DNA of 64,000 nt from Bacillus suaedaesalsae. GTDB lineage: Bacteria; Bacillota; Bacilli; Bacillales; SA4. A program made the translations under genes and the position numbers. The stretch covers positions 112,537 to 176,536 of the forward strand of contig NZ_JAFELM010000036.1 in NCBI RefSeq assembly GCF_016890225.1, in the 5' to 3' direction. The notes under the pieces were generated by a model. That model did no database searches. It was not told where the DNA came from and saw only the letters and a list, made by a program, of their open reading frames with translations. Every line of letters begins with the position of its first letter. Position 1 is the stretch's first letter. Shown here piece by piece: positions 53,534-62,764 of this stretch.

Positions 53534-54720
53534 CGGTTATCCCTCCCTGCTGCTCCGATTAAATACGTAACTTCTTTGAATCTGCTCGTATAGGAATCAA
53601 TCCGCTCTACACCCGATAGTTCCTGCATGACAACTTTTTTTCCTTGTTGTCTTTTGTCTGCTACATAAGCAAGAGCTTCTCTTCTTCTCTCCTCGCTAAA
53701 AATCACACACTCTAGTTGCCTAGATTCTTGAAGTTCAGGTAGAGCTTCAAGTAAGTAGTCCATTCGAATGGCAAAACCTGTCGCAGCTGCTGGACGCTCA
53801 AACTTTTCTAACAACTCATCATAGCGACCGCCAGAGCAAATTGGATACCCTACGTTCGCTGAATATCCCTCAAATACAACGCCTGTATAGTAGCTCATGT
53901 GTGATACGAGATTTAAGTCAAGTTTGATCGATTTCATTACTCCGCATACTTCTAACGATTTTACTACGTTCTCCAATTCTTTTAATGCTTGTAACGCCTT
54001 TTCTCCTTGCACAAGCTCACTTGCTTGCCCAATCACATTTTCTTTACCACGAAGCTGCATAAGTGCAAATAGCTTCTCTTTGTCAATCGAGGATAAAGAC
54101 AGCCCTTTAATATGCTCTCGATAGCCAACGTAATTTTTTTCATATAAAAATCTTCTTAATTCAGAAGCTCGTTGTTCGTTACCCAGAATTTCAAGAAATA
54201 ATGCGTTCACAAATCCGATATGTCCGAGTGCAACCGTAAACTCTGATAAACCGGCATCTTGTAGTGAAGAGATCATTAACGCAATGACTTCAGCATCTGC
54301 ACTTGCCGTTTTATCACCAATCAATTCGACACCGATATGTTCAAACTCTGCCGGTCTTCCACCTTCACGCTGCTGGGCACGAAACACATTCGTTGAATAG
54401 GCGAGCCTCAGTGGATACCCACCAGTATATAACTTTGAAGCAGCAAGTCTAGCGATTGGAGCCGTCATGTCAGGTCTTAATACAAGAGAGTACCCTTGTT
54501 GATCCATTAACTTAAACAACTGCTGATCCAATATCGCAGACGCCTCACCTACCGTCTCATAAAACTCTAAAGTCGGCGTCTCTAAAAATTCATAGCCATA
54601 GCCTTCCATAACCGAAGCTACTCTTTTACGTACTTCTTGCTTTCGTCTATATAAAAGAGGTAACGTATCCCTCATCCCAACAGGCTTTTCAAACGCCTTT
54701 CGCTTAGACAAAACCAACAC
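53530..54720 (-). CDS. hisZ: ATP phosphoribosyltransferase regulatory subunit
   Basis: This 396-residue histidyl-tRNA-synthetase paralogue has class II motif 2-like residues ([21 protein letters not shown]) and [10 protein letters not shown], but no anticodon-binding domain of a true synthetase. It activates short HisG and senses histidine. The first gene of the operon. The GTG at 54718-54720 sits close to AAGG; TTG codons 2 and 4 are possible alternative starts. Confidence 0.94.
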   Translation of the reverse strand: MLVLSKRKAFEKPVGMRDTLPLLYRRKQEVRKRVASVMEGYGYEFLETPTLEFYETVGEASAILDQQLFKLMDQQGYSLVLRPDMTAPIARLAASKLYTGGYPLRLAYSTNVFRAQQREGGRPAEFEHIGVELIGDKTASADAEVIALMISSLQDAGLSEFTVALGHIGFVNALFLEILGNEQRASELRRFLYEKNYVGYREHIKGLSLSSIDKEKLFALMQLRGKENVIGQASELVQGEKALQALKELENVVKSLEVCGVMKSIKLDLNLVSHMSYYTGVVFEGYSANVGYPICSGGRYDELLEKFERPAAATGFAIRMDYLLEALPELQESRQLECVIFSEERRREALAYVADKRQQGKKVVMQELSGVERIDSYTSRFKEVTYLIGAAGRDNR

Positions 54721-54797
54721 AACCTTCCATCAAGTAATCATCTCTATTTTCAGAATCCTTTAGTTCGCTAATATGGTAATAAATTAAAGTTATTTGT

Positions 54798-54826
54798 ATT
54801 TTACAATTTATGATAGCTCTCGTCAA
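54798..54826 (-). promoter_or_regulatory. Sigma-A promoter of the histidine operon
   Basis: TTGACG, 17 bases, TAAAAT on the minus strand, about 80 bases upstream of hisZ. I see no T-box or attenuator in the short leader. Confidence 0.78.
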
Positions 54827-54840
54827 CTCAAAAACCCCCT

Positions 54841-54896
54841 GTGCCTGTCACCTGTCGAAATCGACAGGTGACAGGCACAACCCGAAATTTGTCGAA
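54841..54896. repeat. Dispersed GTGCC palindrome, copy 4 (longest)
   Basis: Perfect 18-base arms GTGCCTGTCACCTGTCGA/TCGACAGGTGACAGGCAC around AA (54841-54878), followed by the shared right flank AACCCGAAATTTGTCGAA. Confidence 0.88.
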
Positions 54897-54899
54897 GAG

Positions 54900-55030
54900 C
54901 AAAAGGCGCAAGCGCCCCGTTTTGCCTCAGGCATAGCAAATAACCCGAAGAGAATAAAAGGGTGCTACTATCCCTTTTCTTCTCTTCGGGTTATTTGACC
55001 TCAGGCGGGCTGGGCGCTGGAGCTGGATTC
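54900..55030. repeat. Nested palindromic element upstream of the his operon
   Basis: The core arms at 54938-54962 and 54972-54996 are 25 bases long with one mismatch (AAATAACCCGAAGAGAA start). Outer pieces GGCGCAAGCGCC, GCCTCAGGC and GGGCGCTGGAGCTGGATTC resemble common Bacillaceae intergenic repeats. The core stem could be a terminator. Confidence 0.7.
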
Positions 55031-55082
55031 AAACGACCCCACACATAGTTATACACAAGTGATTTATTTTATAATTTCCTAA

Positions 55083-55122
55083 CAACAAAAAAAGCTACAA
55101 ACAAAATTAATTGTTTGTAGCT
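55083..55122 (-). terminator. Terminator of the hprK-lgt-yvoD-ppaX-yvoF transcript
   Basis: AGCTACAAACAA/TTGTTTGTAGCT arms, overlapping the last yvoF codons, followed by TTTTTTTGTTG on the minus strand. Confidence 0.9.
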
Positions 55123-55637
55123 AACGGGTTTTCTTTATCTCGTTGTTCCATTTCTTCTTTTGTGTAAATGACTTGCATCGGGTTTCCGCCTACGAATGCC
55201 CCAGGTGGGACATCACGGTGTACGAGTGTGCCAGCCGATACGATGGCTCCGTCGCCGATGACAACACCTGGCAGTATCGTCGTATTCGCCCCAATCATCA
55301 CTCCACTGCCGATTTCAACATCACCTAGGCGGTATTCTTTAATTAAATATTCATGTGCCAGGATCGTTGTATTGTAGCCGATAACGCTATTTTTCCCCAC
55401 GCTGATTTTCTCTGGAAACATGATATCAAGCATGACCATTAATGCAAAGGCCGTTTGATCGCCTACTTTCATTCCCAGGAAGTTGCGATACAACCAATTT
55501 TTCACCGGTAAAAACGGTGTATAACGGGCTACTTGAATAACGATAAAGTTCTTCACAACCTTCCAAAACGGAACGGTTTTATAGATGTGCCATAATGAAT
55601 TCGCTTCTTTAACAGGATAACGTTCAGTTCTTCTCAC
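55107..55637 (-). CDS. yvoF: Hexapeptide-repeat acyltransferase (YvoF-like)
   Basis: This 176-residue protein has a left-handed beta-helix from about residue 70 to 160 with hexapeptide repeats ([46 protein letters not shown] and a conserved [12 protein letters not shown] end), as in maltose or galactoside O-acetyltransferases. The substrate is unknown. Overlaps ppaX by 14 bases. Confidence 0.9.
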   Translation of the reverse strand: MRRTERYPVKEANSLWHIYKTVPFWKVVKNFIVIQVARYTPFLPVKNWLYRNFLGMKVGDQTAFALMVMLDIMFPEKISVGKNSVIGYNTTILAHEYLIKEYRLGDVEIGSGVMIGANTTILPGVVIGDGAIVSAGTLVHRDVPPGAFVGGNPMQVIYTKEEMEQRDKENPLATNN

Positions 55638-56280
55638 TTTCGTTCTCCTCTAAAATGGCTAATAAATCTTTCATATTGTGAAGCATGTAATCCGGGTTAT
55701 AAGTCTCCAGGAATTCAATGCCCTTTAGTGACCAGGCGACACCCGCTGTCAAAGTCCCTGCATTTTGTCCCGCTTCAATATCATGATAATTATCGCCAAC
55801 CATAATCGCTTCCTCAGGCTTTGCATCTAATAGAGCTAACGCCTTTTCAACCGGTTCAGGATGAGGCTTCGCATGTTCCACATCATCCAACGTCACTACC
55901 ACATCAAAAAACTGATCAAGCTTTGTCAGCTTTAACCCCATATTCACCGTGTTACGAAGCTTTGTCGTCACAATACCCAGCTTATAGCCCTTTTCATGGA
56001 GAGCCTCAATTGTTTCATATACACCCTCAAACTCACGAACTAATTCGTCATGGTGAGATAAGTTATGTGTACGATACGTATCAATCAATTCCTGTACGCG
56101 ACTCTCATCAATTGCCACAAACGTATCAAATAATGGAGGTCCAATAAACTGAATCGCATCCTCACGTTGATACTTACCAGGATAATAGTGTTCTAACGTG
56201 TGTAAAAACGAAGCAATAATTAACTCATTTGTATCAATTAATGTTCCATCTAAATCAAATAGTAAAGTATTAACCTTCAT
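55624..56280 (-). CDS. ppaX: Pyrophosphatase PpaX (HAD family)
   Basis: This 218-residue HAD hydrolase has catalytic motif [12 protein letters not shown] (Asp9, Asp11), motif II VTTK, and motif III/IV in [18 protein letters not shown]. In B. subtilis PpaX hydrolyses the pyrophosphate released when HprK removes phosphate from Ser46 of HPr/Crh, in line with its place in the hprK operon. Confidence 0.95.
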   Translation of the reverse strand: MKVNTLLFDLDGTLIDTNELIIASFLHTLEHYYPGKYQREDAIQFIGPPLFDTFVAIDESRVQELIDTYRTHNLSHHDELVREFEGVYETIEALHEKGYKLGIVTTKLRNTVNMGLKLTKLDQFFDVVVTLDDVEHAKPHPEPVEKALALLDAKPEEAIMVGDNYHDIEAGQNAGTLTAGVAWSLKGIEFLETYNPDYMLHNMKDLLAILEENESEKN

Positions 56281-57220
56281 ACGTCGGTGCTTCCCTTCTA
56301 TTCACCCGCTGTGCTCTGTTCCAAATAAATGCCACAATGACCGTTAGCAAAATCGCAACCGATAAACGAATCAATAACAATGGCAAAACTGGTATGCCTA
56401 GCGGAATAAAAATTAAAGTATCCTCTACAACAGCATGACACGCAACAAGGAAAATAAACGCAAGTGTTAAATCTTTTTTACTTACCCCGTCTTCCTTCGC
56501 TGCTTGAATCATGACACCTGCTCCAAACGCTAATCCAAACAATAATCCTGCTGCAAGTGTGGTAGATGTGTTCTCCTTCATACCAAGTGCTCTCGTAATA
56601 GGTGCCATCCATTTTGAAAACACATCAATCCATTTTAAATCTTTTAAAATTTGTATGACAATCATTAACGGTATCACGATGATCGCTAATTGGAAAATTC
56701 CTAAAAGTGCTTTTGAAATCGCATCCCAAACGATAGGTCCAAAACCAGTGGCTACTTCTGAAGACTTAGAAATGAGTCCATATTGAGCCAGTTCACCGCC
56801 ACCGTTCCATACTAGATTAATAACAGCAGCCGATACAAACGCTAATCCTAAACGAACCGTAACAGCAATCCAAACACTTACTCCAACTCGCTTTGCAACG
56901 GATGATTCTATTAAAAGATTGTGCGAAAAAGATAACATAACGGCTAGTATAAACACTTCTTTTACCGTCAAATCAAGGGAAAGAATGGCTCCAATAGCTG
57001 CATACAAGTTCAAAAAGTTACCTATTACTAACGGAATCGCCGCATCCCCCGAAAGACCAATCAACTTCATCAATGGCGTGATTGCCGTTGTCACCCATCC
57101 TAAAATTGGCGTATATTGCAGCAAAGTCACGATTAACGTAATTGGGAAAATAACCTTTCCTAACGTCCATGTAGTTGAAAGCCCAACGAAACAACCTTTT
57201 TTAACGCTTTCCCACATCAT
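56270..57220 (-). CDS. yvoD: Nucleoside-recognition (Gate) domain membrane protein YvoD
   Basis: This 316-residue protein has about eight hydrophobic segments and duplicated Gate-domain features ([20 protein letters not shown] and [20 protein letters not shown]). It is related to spore maturation protein and nucleoside-transporter gate domains. The transport role is inferred. It lies between lgt and ppaX as in B. subtilis. Confidence 0.88.
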   Translation of the reverse strand: MMWESVKKGCFVGLSTTWTLGKVIFPITLIVTLLQYTPILGWVTTAITPLMKLIGLSGDAAIPLVIGNFLNLYAAIGAILSLDLTVKEVFILAVMLSFSHNLLIESSVAKRVGVSVWIAVTVRLGLAFVSAAVINLVWNGGGELAQYGLISKSSEVATGFGPIVWDAISKALLGIFQLAIIVIPLMIVIQILKDLKWIDVFSKWMAPITRALGMKENTSTTLAAGLLFGLAFGAGVMIQAAKEDGVSKKDLTLAFIFLVACHAVVEDTLIFIPLGIPVLPLLLIRLSVAILLTVIVAFIWNRAQRVNRREAPTYEG

Positions 57221-57247
57221 CTTCTCTCCCCTTTTATGTGCACTCTT

Positions 57248-58069
57248 CTAGTTGTTATCAGAATCTAGATATCTTTTATTCGAAAGTCCTTTTACTCTTC
57301 TATAAATGAGTAATCCAAGTGCTAATAAAAATAATCCAATGGAAATCACTTGGGCAATACGTAATGCTTCTGTCAGCATTAAACTATCGGTACGTAAGCC
57401 TTCTATAAAGAATCTGCCTACCGAATACCACATCACATACGTTAAAAATAATTCCCCACGACGTAAGTTTACACGGCGTAACAAGAGGAGTATGACAAAC
57501 CCAACGATATTCCACAACGATTCATATAAGAACGTTGGATGATAATACACACCGTTTATATACATTTGATTCACAATAAATTTAGGTAAATAAAGTCCTT
57601 CTAGAAACTGTCGTGTAACTTCGCCACCATGTGCTTCTTGGTTCATAAAGTTTCCCCAACGACCAATCGCTTGACCTAAGATAATGCTCGGTGCACCTAT
57701 ATCTGCAACTTTCCAAAAGGAAATACCACGCTTCCTAGTAAACACTACCGCTGTCACGATTGCTCCAATGAGCCCGCCGTGAATCGCCAGACCACCTTCC
57801 CAAATCGCAAAGATTTTTGAAGGATGATCAAGATAATAATCTAGCTTGAACAGCACATAGTAAGCTCTAGCTGAAAGAATCGCAATCGGAATTGCCCATA
57901 ACACTAAATCAACAAACACATCTTTATTGAGTCCTCTTCTTTGTGATTCTCGAACGGCAAGCCATAAACCAAGCATCGCTCCAGTCCCAATAATCACGCC
58001 ATACCAATAAATCGTTAATGGACCTAATTCAAAAAACACCCGGTCCAATTGTGGGATATTCCCTTCCAT
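57248..58069 (-). CDS. lgt: Prolipoprotein diacylglyceryl transferase
   Basis: This 273-residue protein has about seven helices and transfers diacylglycerol from phosphatidylglycerol to the lipobox cysteine of prolipoproteins. The Lgt signature [15 protein letters not shown] and the H-G-G segment [13 protein letters not shown] are present. It would modify lipoproteins such as the one at 1245-1799. Confidence 0.96.
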   Translation of the reverse strand: MEGNIPQLDRVFFELGPLTIYWYGVIIGTGAMLGLWLAVRESQRRGLNKDVFVDLVLWAIPIAILSARAYYVLFKLDYYLDHPSKIFAIWEGGLAIHGGLIGAIVTAVVFTRKRGISFWKVADIGAPSIILGQAIGRWGNFMNQEAHGGEVTRQFLEGLYLPKFIVNQMYINGVYYHPTFLYESLWNIVGFVILLLLRRVNLRRGELFLTYVMWYSVGRFFIEGLRTDSLMLTEALRIAQVISIGLFLLALGLLIYRRVKGLSNKRYLDSDNN

Positions 58070-58084
58070 CTACTCAACTCCCCA

Positions 58085-59020
58085 TTACATATCTTCGTTT
58101 TCTCCATCATCTATTACACCAGTTAACTTATTTGAAAATTGCTCAGCTGCATTAATCCCCATTCTCTTTAAACGATAATTCATCGCTGCAACCTCGATCA
58201 GTACAGATAAGTTACGACCAGGTCTTACTGGAAGCGTCAACCTTGTAATGTCTGTATCAATGATTTTAATTTTTTCATCATCTAAGCCAAGGCGATCATA
58301 TTGTTTCGTTTGGTCCCATAGCTCTAAGTTTACAACAAGTGTAATTCGTTTATAAGAACGTACTGCTCCTGCCCCGAACAATGTCATTACATTGATAATT
58401 CCCACACCGCGAATTTCAAGAAGATGCTGAATTAACTCAGGTGCACTTCCAACTAACGTGTCTTGATCTTCTTGTCTAATTTCTACACAGTCATCCGCGA
58501 CTAAGCGATGTCCACGCTTTACTAACTCTAGCGCAGTTTCACTTTTACCGACACCGCTTTTTCCGGTAATCAATACCCCTACGCCATAAATATCAACGAG
58601 TACCCCATGAATGGCTGTTGTAGGTGCAAGCATACCTTCCAAATAGTTCGTTAATCTACTCGATAGTCTCGTTGTTTTCATAGAAGAACGTATGACAGGT
58701 ACTGCTTCACGCTCTGCAGCTTCTATCAACTCCTCTGGAACCTCAAAGTCTCTTGAGATTATAATACCGGGAGTAATATCTGTACAAAGCCTGCTCATTC
58801 GGTCACGCTTCTCATCAGGTGTAAGCTGTTCAAAAAAAGACATTTCCGTCTTACCGAGCAATTGAATTCGTTCTGCGGGATAATACGCAAAATAGCCTGC
58901 CATCTCAATACCTGGACGAGATATATCACTCGTTGTAATTGGCCTGTTTATTCCGTCTTTTCCACAAACTACCTCTAGCTGAAATTTCTCAATTAAATCT
59001 TTTGTACGGACCTTCACCAT
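58085..59020 (-). CDS. hprK: HPr kinase/phosphorylase
   Basis: This 311-residue enzyme phosphorylates and dephosphorylates Ser46 of HPr and Crh in response to fructose bisphosphate and phosphate. N-terminal domain to about 125; catalytic domain with Walker A GKSGVGKS (153-160), ADDCVEI, and the signature [26 protein letters not shown] ribosome site before ATG. First gene of the hprK-lgt-yvoD-ppaX-yvoF operon; it links to crh and cggR in this window through carbon control. Confidence 0.97.
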   Translation of the reverse strand: MVKVRTKDLIEKFQLEVVCGKDGINRPITTSDISRPGIEMAGYFAYYPAERIQLLGKTEMSFFEQLTPDEKRDRMSRLCTDITPGIIISRDFEVPEELIEAAEREAVPVIRSSMKTTRLSSRLTNYLEGMLAPTTAIHGVLVDIYGVGVLITGKSGVGKSETALELVKRGHRLVADDCVEIRQEDQDTLVGSAPELIQHLLEIRGVGIINVMTLFGAGAVRSYKRITLVVNLELWDQTKQYDRLGLDDEKIKIIDTDITRLTLPVRPGRNLSVLIEVAAMNYRLKRMGINAAEQFSNKLTGVIDDGENEDM

Positions 59021-59304
59021 ATGTAACCTCCTACTAACTTCTTCATTTTATTTTGAAGTAAGAGCATCTTTTACTATACATCGTATTGTACCATTAATCA
59101 TTTAGGAGAAGAAACGCTTGAGTAGGAGTTTGGGGTACCAGTTAATGTATATTATCAATTTTTAATCTTGGACAAACATAACCTTATATCCATATATCAC
59201 ATTAAATCCAAAAAATTAACTCGAGAATAGTATGTAAAAGTATGAACAATTCCTTATAGCACAAGCTAGTAGAAACACTACATATTTAATGAAAGGTGTA
59301 AAAG

Positions 59305-59544
59305 ATGGAAATCAAAAAAGAAAAAGTAGTAACTGAATTTACTTTATCGTTAAATCCAGCAGAATACCGCATCATTTTAGATTCCTTAACTTCCTATTTA
59401 GATTCCCTGCAACAAACATTACAGAAAGATAATCAGTATAATATGTTTGATAACACAGATTTTCAAGAACAAACAATAAAAGAGACACAACAATTAAAAC
59501 AACAATTAGAATCTGAGTATAGCAATGAGTGGATTAGTGAGTAA
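59305..59544 (+). CDS. Small acidic helical protein of unknown function
   Basis: The 79-residue product has a strand-like start (KKEKVVTEFTLSLNPAEYRI) and a long Gln/Glu-rich helix (about 40-75) that may form a coiled coil. AAAGGTG ribosome site nine bases before ATG. It has no recognised relatives and no operon partners. It is followed by the second copy of the long repeat. Confidence 0.65.
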   Translation: MEIKKEKVVTEFTLSLNPAEYRIILDSLTSYLDSLQQTLQKDNQYNMFDNTDFQEQTIKETQQLKQQLESEYSNEWISE

Positions 59545-59577
59545 CTTTTACATAGGTAGAGAAAATGGGAATACAAG

Positions 59578-59862
59578 AGGTAATAAATTGTTAATTTTAA
59601 AATGATGTCCGTTCCATTCCTCTGCAGACACTTGCCGGATACCGCGGGGAGAAAGTTGAGGGTTATTTTCACTATCGTGAAAAAACCTACCTCCTCAGCT
59701 TCGCTTGCGGGGTCTCAACCTTTTCTCTATCTCCCGCAGGAGTCAAGTGTCTTACGCTGCATTTCACTATGTAGAAGATAGTAGATTATCTTAAAAAGAT
59801 ATTACGAAAACAAAAAGGCTGACTCAAAAGGTTGTCATATAACGCCCTTTTGAGTCAGCCAC
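59578..59862. repeat. Long dispersed repeat, copy 2
   Basis: Same order of blocks as at 46220: AGGTAATAAATTGTTAA, GTCCGTTCCATTCC, AGACACTTGC, CCGCGGGGAGAAAGT, CCTCCTCAGCTTCGC, CCCGCAGGAGTCAAGTGTCT, then the GGCTGACTCAAAAGG hairpin. It carries an extra ~35-base piece with a small hairpin (TTTTCACTATCGTGAAAA) after the first third. Confidence 0.8.
59812..59862 (-). terminator. Terminator of the yvlBCD transcript
   Basis: GGCTGACTCAAAAGG/CCTTTTGAGTCAGCC arms followed by TTTTTGTTTTCG on the minus strand. It is also the end of repeat copy 2. Confidence 0.9.
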
Positions 59863-59873
59863 TTTTACATCAT

Positions 59874-60245
59874 TTACTTTTTATTCTTCTTATTCTCAGA
59901 TAAAGGCTCGATGACTACCTTTTGAATAAGCAAATTTAGGATGGAGATTACAATCGCAGCTAAAACAGCCATACCAAAGCTCTCAATCACAAACGAATCA
60001 CCCATTAGTGATTGTGTCATCCAAAGTGTAATCGCATTGATGACAAATAAAAACAAGCCTAGAGAAACAACCGTTACTGGTAGAGTTAACAAAACTAAGA
60101 TAGGTTTGACGATTACGTTTAAAATCGACAATATGAAACTTGCTATAATAGCAGCACCAACGCCCTCTAAATGAAACGATTCAAAATAACCGGCCACCAC
60201 TATTAACACTAAGCTATTAACTAAGATGGACGAAAGCCATTTCAT
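59874..60245 (-). CDS. yvlD: YvlD family membrane protein (phage-holin-like 4TM)
   Basis: This 123-residue protein has four hydrophobic helices and the family pattern NVIVKPILVLLTLPVTVVSLGLFLFVINAI. Part of the yvlABCD group, envelope-stress genes in Bacillus. Function unknown. Shares one base with yvlC. Confidence 0.88.
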   Translation of the reverse strand: MKWLSSILVNSLVLIVVAGYFESFHLEGVGAAIIASFILSILNVIVKPILVLLTLPVTVVSLGLFLFVINAITLWMTQSLMGDSFVIESFGMAVLAAIVISILNLLIQKVVIEPLSENKKNKK

Positions 60246-60442
60246 TAATGCAACACATCCTCCTCATTTGGAACAACTAGCATCCAAACGATATATACAA
60301 TTAAGAACGTACCGAAACTTAACAATAACCCTATTACAAATAAGATACGTAAAAGCGCAGCGTCTATACCTGTATATTCAGCTAACCCACCGATAGACCC
60401 CGATATTTTTCGATCTTTTCTAGACCGATATAACTTTTTCAT
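60245..60442 (-). CDS. yvlC: PspC-domain protein YvlC
   Basis: This 65-residue protein begins KKLYRSRKDRKISGSIGGLAEYTGID and ends with one membrane helix, the PspC domain of the phage-shock response. It is thought to help sense or buffer envelope stress with YvlB and YvlD. Confidence 0.93.
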   Translation of the reverse strand: MKKLYRSRKDRKISGSIGGLAEYTGIDAALLRILFVIGLLLSFGTFLIVYIVWMLVVPNEEDVLH

Positions 60443-60443
60443 T

Positions 60444-61553
60444 TTACTTCACCTCTTTTATTAAAATCGACCCTGTTTTCGTATCGCCATCAATAAATAA
60501 TGGTTGATCGCTTTCCAAAGCATTAGCCTCGAACTTCAAATACTTTTGAACAATTTCAGCTTTCTCTTCTTTCTTTACTAGATGGGTAAGGTCACAACGG
60601 AAGCTGCCGACATTCGACTTCAACTCACCTTGAATGTGTCTATTTCTTGGTACAATAATATCTACATTTCCAGTCGTAGATTTAATTAACAATGTTTCAC
60701 AAAGAGATGTATCTACCGTACAAATGACATTCCCATTAAAGCTTTGGATATCTCCCTTTTCATAGGAACCACTAATGTTTATTGTTCCATTTATCGTCTC
60801 TGCCTCTACTTTTTTCGATTTCAATTGACCTACTGTAATATGGCCGTTAGCCGTTTCGACTTCAAATTTATGAGTTTCAAAACGATTTGCCGTAATCTTC
60901 CCGTTTGCAGTTTTCGCTTTGAACTCTTTTACTCGAAGTCCTTCGCCATCAATTCGACCATTAAACAATCTAACCGATATGGTATCATACTGAGCTTCTG
61001 GAACGAAAATTTTAGCATCAACCTTCATTTTTTTCTTTTGAACGGAGTATTTTAACTTTCCACCTTCAATGGAGAAAAGGACATCCTGCAGGAAAGAACG
61101 TCTAGCTTCTTCCTCTGTTTGTGCTTGATATACTTTCGCCTCACACTCTACTCGTACATCACGCTCGTTCCACGGGATCATTTGAATACTTCCATTTGCT
61201 ACATCTATATCGATATCAGTTAAATACACGTCAGAATGTTGGAAGATGTGAGAAACCGACATGGAAGAACCGAAATTAAAATCTAAGTCAAAATCCTTTA
61301 TTTTCTTCACCGCTTGATCGAGAAAATCCAGCACGGATGTTTTCACCGTTTTATAGGTTTTCCCTTTTGATTGGTGTGTACCTTCATCCCAATTCACATG
61401 TGTAGATAGCTCATGTACTAGCATTTCTTCTTTCTGCTCACTTTTTTGGCTATCTAATTCTAACGCTTCTAAAAGAGGTAATGCTTGTTCCGCAGACAAC
61501 TTTCCTTCTTCAATCATTTTTAATATACGTTTACGTTCTTCTGTAATCGGCAT
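60444..61553 (-). CDS. yvlB: DUF4097 adhesin-like beta-helix protein YvlB
   Basis: This 369-residue protein has an N-terminal helical module (RKRILKMIEEGKLSAEQALPLLEAL, as in SHOCT/YvlB-N domains) and a long C-terminal DUF4097 beta-helix (about 110-369) with repeats such as TANGKITANRF, TANGHITVGQL and TINGTINISGSY. No signal peptide. Family members take part in envelope-stress responses; the exact role is unknown. Confidence 0.9.
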   Translation of the reverse strand: MPITEERKRILKMIEEGKLSAEQALPLLEALELDSQKSEQKEEMLVHELSTHVNWDEGTHQSKGKTYKTVKTSVLDFLDQAVKKIKDFDLDFNFGSSMSVSHIFQHSDVYLTDIDIDVANGSIQMIPWNERDVRVECEAKVYQAQTEEEARRSFLQDVLFSIEGGKLKYSVQKKKMKVDAKIFVPEAQYDTISVRLFNGRIDGEGLRVKEFKAKTANGKITANRFETHKFEVETANGHITVGQLKSKKVEAETINGTINISGSYEKGDIQSFNGNVICTVDTSLCETLLIKSTTGNVDIIVPRNRHIQGELKSNVGSFRCDLTHLVKKEEKAEIVQKYLKFEANALESDQPLFIDGDTKTGSILIKEVK

Positions 61554-61620
61554 TCAGAACACCTCTTAATTTTAGTAGTTTTATCTATTTAGACGTTCAC
61601 TTTTGAAAATACCCTTCAAC

Positions 61621-61944
61621 TTAATACGTTCGTAAAACTTGAATACCTTTTACGACGTTCCAAATGGCAACAATGATGTTTACAATAAATGTCACGATGA
61701 ATCCTAAAATAATGACAATACTCATTCCATCACCGATTCCTGATAATAATCCACCGAAAACAAAAATTGGAATCGTCACAAGTGGAATCAAATGCGAAAT
61801 GAATGCATGCTTTGCATGACGCTTCACTTCCAAATCATCAACGATAAAATACACGGCAATCGGTAAAATAAAGCCGGCAAAAAACACACTAAAATAACAT
61901 AATGCTGAAATTAACTTATTTGTATCTGACTTCATGATGATCAC
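61621..61944 (-). CDS. DUF4870 (Tic20-like) membrane protein
   Basis: This 107-residue protein has three to four helices and the DUF4870 pattern ISALCYFSVFFAGFILPIAVYFI, then VKRHAKHAFISHLIPL. Probably the counterpart of B. subtilis YvlA given the yvlBCD neighbours. It starts at ATG or three codons later (MKSDTNKLI). Confidence 0.82.
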   Translation of the reverse strand: MIIMKSDTNKLISALCYFSVFFAGFILPIAVYFIVDDLEVKRHAKHAFISHLIPLVTIPIFVFGGLLSGIGDGMSIVIILGFIVTFIVNIIVAIWNVVKGIQVLRTY

Positions 61945-62109
61945 TCCTTATGTAAAGTATTACGAATGAAGGGTAGCATTGGTTTCAAAATTTTTATCCT
62001 TTCAAGAAATTAAATCATTCCTATAAACTAAAAATGAGCTCCCTTAAGGAATATCTCCAGACTGTAGACAAACTCTAGTAATTTTGCGCTTTCTACAGTC
62101 TTTTTTCTT

Positions 62110-62190
62110 ACTTTATGTTTTTCTGAATAACTAAGTGATTTCCGCTCCATGTCACTCGCTTTCCGCGGGGTGGGCGGTGAGCCTCCTGAT
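62110..62190. repeat. Interrupted copy of the dispersed GCTTTCCGCGGGG repeat
   Basis: CTAAGTGATTTCCGCTCC, CACTCGCTTTCCGCGGGG and GTGAGCCTCCT match the first half of the repeats at 46220 and 59578. The expected continuation CGGCTTCGCCTGCGGGG is missing and new sequence begins. Confidence 0.7.
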
Positions 62191-62347
62191 ATGAACGAAA
62201 CTGTCAAGGCTCCCACTCTTCACCAGGTTTGGATTGTCTTTTGACCAACTCTAAGAAGAGAAGCTATTTACGGCTTCTTTTCTTGATTTTGTTAGTTAGC
62301 AAGCCATTCTGGCTAGAATAGCTCCTTCTTTAGCTTACTGACCACTT

Positions 62348-62404
62348 CTCACTTCTTTGTATGTCTGTCAAGTGGTCTCCTTGACTGTCATACAAAGAAG
62401 TGAG
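62348..62404. repeat. Perfect long hairpin in the IS flank
   Basis: Arms CTCACTTCTTTGTATG/CATACAAAGAAGTGAG (16 bases) with an inner GTCAAG/CTTGAC stem. Confidence 0.85.
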
Positions 62405-62475
62405 AGACTCCATTAAGCTATAGAAGGAATCTGTTCCTTTCTCCTTTTTTTGACTTGAATAGAAGTTAAGAACAC

Positions 62476-62654
62476 GGCACGAAGGCAAAAATCTCTACTG
62501 CGGTTTACGCTCTGATATCCGTGGGTTTTCACATTTTATCTTTCCGTATAAAGGACTAATCCACTAACTCGGCACGTGCGTTAATCTATTTAGATATAGC
62601 ACAGAGGAGGCCACGTGGGTTTTCCTTTCCGGTTTTTTTCTTTGCCTTCGAGCC
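62476..62654 (-). ncRNA. Candidate structured RNA (possible bridge RNA) of the IS110 element
   Basis: GGCACGAAGGCAAA and TTTGCCTTCGAGCC form a 14-base stem with one mismatch that closes a ~180-base segment containing further complementary pieces (CCACGTGGC-like and GTGC/GCAC). IS110-family elements encode a bridge RNA in a non-coding end, and in the IS1111 group it follows the transposase. Here the segment follows the transposase stop. This is an inference from layout and folding by eye only. Confidence 0.35.
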
Positions 62655-62764
62655 CTGTTCTCAATCATCTATCTTTCTTCGTAAATTATTCGTGTGAAAT
62701 TAAAGCCATACATAAAAAATGGATCAATAATACCTATATCACCGTAACATGACAACTTGTAAGA

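Larger units (their letters stand above)
61945..62764. other. Large intergenic region: repeat fragment and non-coding part of an IS110 element
   Basis: About 820 bases without a gene. A third copy of a dispersed palindromic repeat starts near 62110 and breaks off at about 62190, where the non-coding flank of the IS110-type element seems to begin. The flank holds a long perfect hairpin (62348-62404) and a ~180-base structured segment (62476-62654). Confidence 0.65.

Noticed and set aside
54721..54840. T-box or attenuator in the his leader
   Set aside because: Only about 80 bases between promoter and hisZ, without T-box landmarks or a His-codon leader peptide.
54810..54998. 62-codon plus-strand frame upstream of hisZ
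   Set aside because: Covers the his promoter complement and two palindromic repeats; not a gene.
62028..62216. 62-codon minus-strand frame in the repeat near 62.1 kb
   Set aside because: Consists of the dispersed CCGCGGGG repeat and the IS end.
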